The notes below the pieces were generated by a model. The model ran no database searches, was not told where the DNA came from, and saw only the letters and a program-made list of their open reading frames with translations. Positions 56,401-64,000 of a stretch of DNA of 64,000 nucleotides are shown one piece after another (within the stretch, counting starts at the first letter, position 1; each line of letters opens with the position of its first letter). The DNA is from Mantis religiosa. Lineage: Eukaryota > Arthropoda > Insecta > Mantodea > Mantidae. The DNA lies in the NCBI GenBank assembly GCA_030765055.1, contig CM060953.1:9928545-9992544 (forward strand). Reading direction: 5' to 3'. A program made the translations under genes and the position numbers.

Positions 56401-59400
56401 TCGTTATGTGATGTATACATGACTTTCTCTAATCTTGTACAATCACTTATTGCTCTATCTACTTCAAGATAAACATTATCTTATTGTAGTTACAAGGGAA
56501 TACAGTAGACTTTAAGTGATAGTCAAATGTTTGGTCGTTATGTGATGTATACATGACTTTCTCTAATCTTGTACAAACATTTATTGCTCTATCCGCTTCA
56601 AGATAAACATTATCTTATTGTAGTTACAAGGGAATACAGTAGACTTTAAGTGATAGTCAAATGTTTTGGTCGTTATGTGATGTATACATGACTTTCTCTA
56701 CTCTTGCACAAACACTTATTGCTCTATCTACTTCAAGATAAACATTATCTTATTGTAGTTAAAAGGGAGTACAGTAGACCTTAAGTGATAGTCAAATGTT
56801 TTGGTCGTTATGTGATGTATACATGACTTTCTCTACTCTTGTACAAACACTTATTGCTCTATCTGCTTCAAGATATGCATTATCTTATTATAGGTACAAG
56901 GGAATACAGTAGAATTTAAGTGATGGTCAAATGTTTGATCGCTATGTGATGTATACCTCACTTTCTCTACTCTTGTACAAACACTTATTGCTCTATCTGC
57001 TTCAAGATAAACATTATCTTATTGTAGTTACAAGGGAATACAGTAGACCTTAAGTGATAGTCAAATGTTTTGGTCGTTATGTGATGTATACATGACTTTC
57101 TCTACTCTTGCACAAACACTTATTGCTCTATCTACTTCAAGATAAACATTATCTTATTGTAGTTACAAGGGAATACAGTAGCCTTAAGTGATAGTCAAAT
57201 GTTTTGGTCGTTATGTGATGTATACAGGACTTTCTCTACTCTTGTACAAACACTTATTGCTCTATCTACTTCAAGATAAACATTATCTTATTGTAGTTAC
57301 AAGGGAATACAATAGACTTTAAGTGATAGTCAAATGTTTGGTCGTTGTGTGATGTATACATGACTTTCTCTACTCTTGTACAAACACTTATTGCTCTATC
57401 TACTTCAAGATAAACATTATCTTATTGTAGTTACAAGGGAATACAATAGACTTTAAGTGATAGTCAAATGTTTGGTCGTTATGTGATGTATACATGACTT
57501 TCTCTAATCTTGTACAATCACATATTGCTCTATCTACTTCAAGATAAACATTATCTTATTGTAGTTACAAGGGAATACAGTAGACTCTAAGTGATAGTCA
57601 AATGTTTGGTCGTTATGTGATGTATACATGACTTTCTCTAATCTTGTACAAACATTTATTGCTCTATCTGCTTCAAGATAAACATTATCTTATTGTAGTT
57701 ACAAGGGAATACAGTAGACTTTAAGTGATAGTCAAATGTTTTGGTCGTTATGTGATGTATACATGACTTTCTCTACTCTTGCACAAACACTTATTGCTCT
57801 ATCTACTACAAGATAAACATTATCTTATTGTAGTTACAAGGGAATACAGTAGACCTTAAGTGATAGTCAAATGTTTTGGTCGTTATGTGATGTATACATG
57901 ACTTTCTCTACTCTTGTACAAACACTTATTGCTCTATCTGCTTCAAGATATGCATTATCTTATTATAGGTACAAGGGAATACAGTAGAATTTAAGTGATG
58001 GTCAAATGTTTGATCGCTAAGTGATGTATACCTCACTTTCTCTACTCTTGTACAAACACTTATTGCTCTATCTGCTTCAAGATAAACATCTTATTGTAGT
58101 TACAAGGGAATACAGTAGACCTTAAGTGATAGTCAAATGTTTTGGACGTTATGTGATGTATACATGACTTTCTCTACTCTTGCACAAACACTTATTGCTC
58201 TATCTACTTCAAGATAAACATTATCTTATTGTAGTTACAAGGGAATACAGTAGACCTTAAGTGATAGTCAAATGTTTTGGTCGTTATGTGATGTATACAT
58301 GACTTTCTCTACTCTTGCACAAACACTTATTGCTCTATCTACTTCAAGATAAACATTATCTTATTGTAGTTACAAGGGAATACAGTAGCCTTAAGTGATA
58401 GTCAAATGTTTTGGTCGTTATGTGATGTATACATGACTTTCTCTACTCTTGTTACAAACACTTATTGCTCTATCTACTTCAAGATAAACATTATCTTATT
58501 GTAGTTACAAGGGAATACAATAGACTTTAAGTGATAGTCAAATGTTTGGTCGTTGTGAGATGTATACATGATTTTCTCTACTCTTGTACAAACACTTATT
58601 GCTCTATCTACTTCAAGATAAACATTATCTTATTGTAGTTACAAGGGAATACAATAGACTTTAAGTGATAGTCAAATGTTTGGTCGTTGTGTGTTGTATA
58701 CATGACTTTCTCTACTCTTGTACAAACACTTATTGCTCTATCTACTTCAAGATAAACATTATCTTATTGTAGTTACAAGGGAATACAATAGACTTTAAGT
58801 GATAGTCAAATGTTTGGTCGTTATGTGATGTATACATGACTTTCTCTAATCTTGTACAATCACTTATTGCTCTATCTACTTCAAGATAAACATTATCTTA
58901 TTGTAGTTACAAGGGAATACAGTAGACTTTAAGTGATAGTCAAATGTTTGGTCGTTATGTGATGTATACATGACTTTCTCTAATCTTGTACAAACATTTA
59001 TTGCTCTATCTGCTTCAAGATAAACATTATCTTATTGTAGTTACAAGGGAATACAGTAGACTTTAAGTGATAGTCAAATGTTTTGGTCGTTATGTGATGT
59101 ATACATGACTTTCTCTACTCTTGCACAAACACTTATTGCTCTATCTACTTCAAGATAAACATTATCTTATTGTAGTTACAAGGGAATACAGTAGACCTTA
59201 AGTGATAGTCAAATGTTTTGGTCGTTATGTGATGTATACATGACTTTCTCTACTCTTGTACAAACACTTATTGCTCTATCTGCTTCAAGATATGCATTAT
59301 CTTATTATAGGTACAAGGGAATACAGTAGAATTTAAGTGATGGTCAAATGTTTGATCGCTATGTGATGTATACCTCACTTTCTCTACCCTTGTACAAACA

Positions 59401-60750
59401 CTTATTGCTCTATCTGCTTCAAGATAAACATCTTATTGTAGTTACTAGGGAATACAGTAGACCTTAAGTGATAGTCAAATGTTTTGGTCGTTATGTGATG
59501 TATACATGACTTTCTCTACTCTTGCACAAACACTTATTGCTCTATCTACTTCAAGATAAACATTATCTTATTGTAGTTACAAGGGAATACAGTAGACCTT
59601 AAGTGATAGTCAAATGTTTTGGTCGTTATGTGATGTATACATGACTTTCTCTACTCTTGCACAAACACTTATTGCTCTATCTACTTCAAGATAAACATTA
59701 TCTTATTATAGTTACAAGGGAATACAGTAGCCTTAAGTGATAGTCAAATGTTTTGGTCGTTATGTGATGTATACATGACTTTCTCTACTCTTGTTACAAA
59801 CACTTATTGCTCTATCTACTTCAAGATAAACATTATCTTATTGTAGTTACAAGGGAATACAATAGACTTTAAGTGATAGTCAAATGTTTGGTCGTTGTGT
59901 GATGTATACATGACTTTCTCTACTCTTGTACAAACACTTATTGCTCTATCTACTTCAAGATAAACATTATCTTATTGTAGTTACAAGGGAATACAATAGA
60001 CTTTAAGTGATAGTCAAATGTTTGGTTGTTGTGTGATGTATACATGACTTTCTCTACTCTTGTACAAACACTTATTGCTCTATCTACTTCAAGATAAACA
60101 TTATCTTATTGTAGTTACAAGGGAATACAATAGACTTTAAGTGATAGTCAAATGTTTGGTCGTTATGTGATGTATACATGACTTTCTCTACTCTTGTACA
60201 AACACTTATTGCTCTATGTACTTCAAGATAAACATTATCTTATTGCAGTTACAAGGGAATACAGTAGACTTTAAGTGATAGTCTAATGTTTTGGTCGTTA
60301 TGTGATGTATACTTGACTTTCTCTACTCTTGTACAAACACTTATTGCTCTATCTACTTCAAGATAAACATTATCTTATTGCAGTTACAAGGGAATACAAT
60401 AGACTTTAAGTGATAGTCAAATGTTTGGTCGTTATGTGATGTATACATGACTTTCTCTACTCTTGTACAAACACTTATTGCTCTATCTACTTCAAGATAA
60501 ACATTATCTTATTGTAGTTACAAGGGAATACAGTAGACTTTAAGTGATAGTCAAATGTTTTGGTCGTTATGTGATGTATACATGACTTTCTCTACTCTTG
60601 TACAAACACTTATTGCTCTATCTACTTCAAGATAAACATTATCTTATTGTAGTTACAAGGGAATACAGTAGACTTTAAGTGATAGTCTAATGCTTTGGTC
60701 GTTATGTGATGTATACATGACTTTCTCTACTCTTGTACAATCACTTATTA
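50487..60750 (+). repeat. 134/135-bp satellite array 5, about 76 copies (10.3 kb)
   Basis: Same family and orientation as array 2. Monomers are 134 or 135 bp depending on TTTGGTCG or TTTTGGTCG. Linked variants recur in blocks: CAAGATATGCATTATC occurs at 53511, 54988, 55392, 56869, 57944 and 59285, spacings 1477, 404, 1477, 1075 and 1341 bp (11, 3, 11, 8 and 10 monomers). The stretch from 53511 recurs from 55392 (offset 1881) with the same order of variants. Edge monomers (50.5-52 kb; 60.2-60.75 kb) are more heterogeneous. Every monomer has the AAGATAA-ACA-TTATCTT inverted repeat or a variant. Confidence 0.98.
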
Positions 60751-61189
60751 GGATGTTTTTCGGTCACTATATATAAGCAGTCTTTGAAATAAAATTGCTG
60801 AAGACTGTGTCGTATTTGTAGCGCCTAAAACAATTGATGTTCTTTCCGCCACGTGATATTAGGCTTAGTTAGTTTTCTTTTATTTCATTTATTTTAGTTC
60901 GCTTTACAACTGAGGTTATAAGCTTCCACAGTAGAATTAATAATTTGTTGAGACGACAGTGAAATATATAGCAAAGAGTACAAACAGGTTACAACAATAA
61001 ACAAACCAACTAAGTTCTCACATAGTGAACAACAGTGATGTGAGTACAAGTACAGATATATTATACAATAAACAAGTATGAAGTTAATAATAATTAAATA
61101 CAAGAAGTGTGTATTAAAAACAAACTGCAATAACATCTGACTAACGCAAGATACAGTGGAATAAATTTTACATTATAGATGACAGTTGT
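60751..61189. other. unassigned AT-rich sequence
   Basis: May include the 3' UTR of the minus-strand LINE; no other feature. Confidence 0.4.
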
Positions 61190-61945
61190 GATGAAGTCAT
61201 TAGTTTATAACTTTTCTACATTCCTCAACTGTATTTAAAATGGTATATAAATCACTAGTGAAGTTGAAGTCACTTTTGGTTTCAGTAAGGATGGGCACTC
61301 AAGGATGAGGTGAGTTGTTGATATCTCTCCACACTTCGGGCATGGATCTTTAGCTGAATTCTTCATTAAATAACTATGACTTAGGTTGAATTGACCAATA
61401 CGTAATTTTTTCTCTTCTCCGGAAGCGACTGTTCGGTATAGCTAGTGCTGAGACAGACTTTCTATCAAGATGCAACTTTGAGGGAGGGGATTGCCACCAG
61501 AATATGGTTTTATACATATTTTTGATATCTTGTAGTGTACCGGATACTCCAGCTGTGATATGTTGTAATCTTGTAGCTGACTTTGCTGCCACATGAAGCC
61601 TTTCGTTCCCACAATGCCTTTATGTGAAGGTAGCCATGCCAATGAGATGTGGATGCCTTTATTATAGTTGTAAAATAAGGTTCTTGAATATTTTGAATGG
61701 GTGGATGATTACACTGGGCAACAAAAAATTATTTTTGATTGTTTCGAGCACTTCATGAGGCAATTCCTGCTAATTTTGTGTTGATAAAATCAAATATAAC
61801 AATGAAAAATTTTTATTAGCTCTAGTTTCTATGATATACACAAGGTGGAAGTATTACATATTAACGGATTGAAAGAAAAGGAAAAAGGATACATTATGAT
61901 TACATGCACGCTAACAAAAATGAAAGTGCATTTGATTTTTAACTG

Positions 61946-62539
61946 TTAATTACATGCTAAGAGTTCTAAATTGCTGATAAAATACTTCAGAGATATTCGT
62001 GTCTGAAGAGAATCATGACTTCGTCGACTTTTAGCTTGCCTCTTGTGATGGAGTTCCGCAGAATCCCTATACAAAGACCAATAGTAATTCGCAAGCATTA
62101 CTTCATTCCAACGGCCCTGATATCTTTGTTCCATAACAGAGATGTCCTGATGGAATCTCTCCCCATGTTCATCACTAACAGCTCCGCAACTAGGAGGGAA
62201 AAAGTCTAGGTGGGAGTGCAGAAAATGGATCTTAAGGGACATGTTGCATCCAAGGTTACGGTATTTTTGCAGGAGCACCGTCACCAAATGCTTGTAGTTG
62301 TCATCTCTTTTGTTGCTTAAAAATCCATGAACAACACCCTTGAAGGCTTCCCAAGCCTCCGTTTCCTTCCCCTCCAAAATTTGGTCAAATGCAGCATCCT
62401 TTAAAGGTTCTATTATTTGTGGTCGGACAAAGATTGCTTCCTTAACCTTTGCATCCCTTAATTTCCAAAATTCTCTCTGATTGTGTTTTGTTATTTGACA
62501 TGTGTGCCAACTGCCAAAACCAAATTTAAAATCTTCACT
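61946..62539 (-). CDS. intact terminal exon, transposon-associated protein of unknown function
   Basis: 197 open codons to a stop, starting after a consensus 3' splice site (CATTTTTTAG, AG at 62541-62540); the preceding in-frame codon would be a stop, supporting splicing. Order: FKFGFGSWHTCQITKHNQRE, KVKEAIFVRPQIIEPLKDAA, WEAFKGVVHGFLSNKRDDNY, MSLKIHFLHSHLDFFP, GAVSDEHGERFHQDIS, MEQRYQGRW, a YYWSLYRD segment and a basic tail. The HSHLDFFP...SDEHGERFHQDI core is, from memory, a highly multiplied arthropod/cnidarian domain of uncharacterised proteins. Conserved His/Asp/Glu residues suggest a nuclease-like fold, but this is inference. Its position between TIRs argues that it is the last exon of the transposon's protein. 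Upstream exons are missing. Confidence 0.75.
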   Translation of the reverse strand, partial: SEDFKFGFGSWHTCQITKHNQREFWKLRDAKVKEAIFVRPQIIEPLKDAAFDQILEGKETEAWEAFKGVVHGFLSNKRDDNYKHLVTVLLQKYRNLGCNMSLKIHFLHSHLDFFPPSCGAVSDEHGERFHQDISVMEQRYQGRWNEVMLANYYWSLYRDSAELHHKRQAKSRRSHDSLQTRISLKYFISNLELLACN

Positions 62540-62549
62540 CTAAAAAATG
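62540..62549 (-). promoter_or_regulatory. 3' splice acceptor
   Basis: On the minus strand CATTTTTTAG immediately precedes the exon; a T-rich tract and AG dinucleotide. No branch point or donor was identified. Confidence 0.65.
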
Positions 62550-62784
62550 AAATGTCACTTTATCTTCAAAACAAGAGCTAATTAACCATTTTATGGCAAC
62601 TTTTTAATTCAGCAGATGGAAATACATGTAAATTCATTATTATTCACTGGCTAACAACTCCAAATGGAAGTTTAACAAAAGCATTATTTTTCCCTAGTGT
62701 ATATGACAGGAAAATGTGAAATTCTTGTACCAAATTTTGTTTTGCAACAATTTTTAAGTGGACATGGTCAATTTTGTGAATACT

Positions 62785-63171
62785 TATAACGCTTTCACTT
62801 AACATCCAACTCCGAGTGCATGTGTGGTGAAGAATTTCAAACTGTGGTTCATCTCCTTTTCTGTTGTCCCATTTTCTGGAGAGAAAGACAAGAATTAATA
62901 TTCAAGCTGGACTCTCTAGGAACTGAATTTTCTGCTGCACTCACATCTTTGCTAATGAAGCCACAACAGTATAAGTTCTTCATGATGTTTGTAAACTCAG
63001 TGTTTAAACGTCTGAAATAGTTTAAATTAATATGCATCAGATTATAACATATTTTCTTCCTTCTAGTATTTAAAATATTTTTGTTAAAAATTGTATACTT
63101 TTATGTATCAACTCTAACCCTAATATACCACTGTGTAAAATAGGGTTCAATAAATCTGGATAAATAAAAAA
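62785..63171 (+). mobile_element. non-LTR retrotransposon 3' end nested in the TIR element
   Basis: The plus frame has SECMCGEEFQTVVHLLFCCP, a Cys-x-Cys...His-x4-Cys knuckle, then IFWRERQELIFKLDSLG and a stop at 63018-63020. This is the C-terminal signature after RNase H in LINEs. A 3' UTR ends with AATAAA (about 63149) and an A-rich tail (to 63171). Opposite orientation to the split LINE. No clear target-site duplication. Confidence 0.75.
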
Positions 63172-63445
63172 GAATTCACTATTTTAAGCCCGAAACATTT
63201 GCATTGTTGTCCAGTGTTATTAATCTTGTTTGCAACGTCAAAAATTGATATGCAGTCTGAGAAGATCACAATTAGTGGATTTTTGTGGCTTTGGGTGCTA
63301 ATTTCAATTGCTTTGAGGACAGCCCAGGCTTCACATGAAGTGATAAGAGAAATTTGGTAGGCGATAAGAGTTAGTTGCTAAAGGTGAGGCAGTAACTATG
63401 GTACATCCAGAATTTGTATAGCACTTTGAGTTAAGGTTTGTTTAC

Positions 63446-64000
63446 TTCCACCTAGAGCGAAACAGCTGTTCAAATGTCATCCCGCTTTGCTGGAGTTTCA
63501 ATAATCAAAAACCTCACAAGGAAGGAAAGGATTGTAGATCAAAGTAGGGCATATTCCATTTATGGTGTCTTTAAAGGTCAACGCAGCAGCTGTCGACTTC
63601 CATTGTATGTTTCCAATAATTACCTTCTTATGTTGAGTAACCGTTCTGTTGCCGTTCTGTTTTTTTTGTGCATCGTGTGTCGATTGTTCTTTTGCAGCGG
63701 AGAAAACGCATTGTTTAGAGAATTGCGAATCCTAGCGTCGCCTTTGTTATCAAACATAAAGCGTTTTCCTATTGCCAACTCAACACAAGTTGTTCGATAA
63801 CAAGAAAGTGTGAAATCTCGTGCCAAAAGATTCCAAGAAATGTTCACTGAGCGTTTGTCAAGAAAGTGTTCTGCATTTTCAGTGCACCTACTTTATCACC
63901 GTGTTTGTCTTGTTATTTGGGCTTTCTCTACTGAGTGATGCCGAGGTTTCACTGGAAATATGCCTTTTTAGAAGAGGTCTATGTTTGTGTGTCGACGAGT
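63446..64000. other. unassigned sequence
   Basis: A 108-codon frame at 63474-63800 shows a hydrophobic stretch but no domain I recognise; not called as a gene. Confidence 0.4.

Larger units (their letters stand above)
61712..63216 (-). mobile_element. TIR DNA transposon (CACTGG ends, 3-bp TTA TSD), 1505 bp
   Basis: Left terminus CACTGGGCAACAA and right terminus (reverse complement) CACTGGACAACAA match at 12 of 13 bases, with a further GTTTCG(A/G)GC match inside. Flanked by TTA at 61709-61711 and 63217-63219; removing the element plus one TTA restores the host LINE reading frame exactly. It carries one coding exon (61946-62539) and, on the plus strand, a LINE 3' fragment (about 62785-63171). 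CACT(G/A) termini with a 3-bp duplication suggest a CMC (CACTA/Mirage/Chapaev)-like element, but I cannot place the superfamily. Confidence 0.85.
61190..63445 (-). mobile_element. non-LTR retrotransposon RNase H/C-terminus, split by a DNA transposon
   Basis: Minus-strand N-terminal RNase H piece (63217-63445): SGCTIVTASPLATNSYRLPN, then SCEAWAVLKAIEI and VIFSDCISILDVANKINN. C-terminal piece (61190-61711): NHPPIQNIQEP, HISLAWLPSHKGIVG, AAKSATRLQH, and a terminal knuckle CPKCGEISTTHLILECP ending near 61195. The WLPSHKGI..NE and SCEAWA(V)LKAIE motifs belong to RNase H domains of Jockey/I-type LINEs. Joining the flanks across the inserted element and one TTA restores continuous ANKINNHPPI. Frameshifts near 63360 and 61600. 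Confidence 0.88.

Noticed and set aside
50487..60750. CRISPR-like regular repeats
   Set aside because: The 134/135-bp, 108-bp, 112-bp, 85-bp and 65-bp arrays are contiguous tandem repeats with no unique spacers, in eukaryotic TE-rich DNA. They are satellites.
50487..60750. Centromere assignment for the 10-kb array
   Set aside because: Higher-order repeats are compatible with a centromere, but the window shows several small arrays mixed with TEs and there is no evidence for centromeric chromatin.
60894..61136. Hydrophobic 80-codon minus-strand ORF as a membrane protein
   Set aside because: AT-rich sequence next to a LINE 3' end; hydrophobicity follows from T-rich composition.
63474..63800. 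108-codon ORF as a membrane protein gene
   Set aside because: Hydrophobic stretch only; no conserved motif, no supporting splice or promoter signal.

Overview
Eukaryotic, almost certainly insect, repeat-dominated DNA. I find no host gene, rRNA gene or functional tRNA gene. Nearly everything recognisable is a transposable element (TE) remnant or a tandem satellite. Evidence for an insect: several mariner (DD34D) families, a DD41D Tc1/mariner relative, Jockey-type and other non-LTR retrotransposons, LTR retrotransposon pieces, a Penelope-like element, a MULE-type transposase tail and two tRNA-derived SINE families. From memory the SINE/satellite sequences look cockroach-like, but I cannot verify this.

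Layout. 0-3 kb: mariner end, tRNA-like head, SINE-B and LINE 3' end, Tc1/mariner-type N-terminus. 4.1-5.8 kb: 108-bp satellite. 6.5-7.6 kb: 135-bp satellite. 7.8-8.2 kb: MULE-type transposase tail. 9.9-13.4 kb: nested LTRs with a Jockey insertion, a gag start and an inverted LTR head. 13.8-17.0 kb: 108-bp satellite. 17.5-21.5 kb: mariner with a nested SINE, then an LTR split by a Jockey RT and a 65-bp minisatellite. 21.7-24.5 kb: a repeat pair flanking an LTR-like element. 25.2-30.7 kb: three mariners, one with its 3' coding end amplified into an 85-bp minisatellite. 31.7-33.3 kb: (CT)n, then a SINE head running directly into 108-bp satellite. 34.3-37.6 kb: mariner, DD41D transposon with a SINE at its stop codon, further fragments. 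39.1-40.5 kb: Penelope-like element with inverted ends. 42.8-44.1 kb: 112-bp satellite. 45.0-47.6 kb: 108-bp satellite. 48.0-49.7 kb: two transposase remnants. 50.5-60.75 kb: a 10-kb array of the 135-bp satellite. 61.2-63.4 kb: a LINE RNase H split by a 1.5-kb TIR transposon that carries the best-preserved coding exon in the window.

How it fits together. The window records repeated conversion of dispersed TEs into tandem DNA: the 108-bp satellite derives from a SINE body, the 85-bp repeat from a mariner transposase C-terminus, and the 65-bp repeat lies inside an LTR. Recently duplicated higher-order blocks show the arrays are still turning over. Nested insertions with target-site duplications give a relative chronology. 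The most novel items are the SINE-to-satellite transition at 31.98-33.31 kb, the mariner-derived minisatellite at 26.2-28.2 kb and the TIR element at 61,712-63,216.
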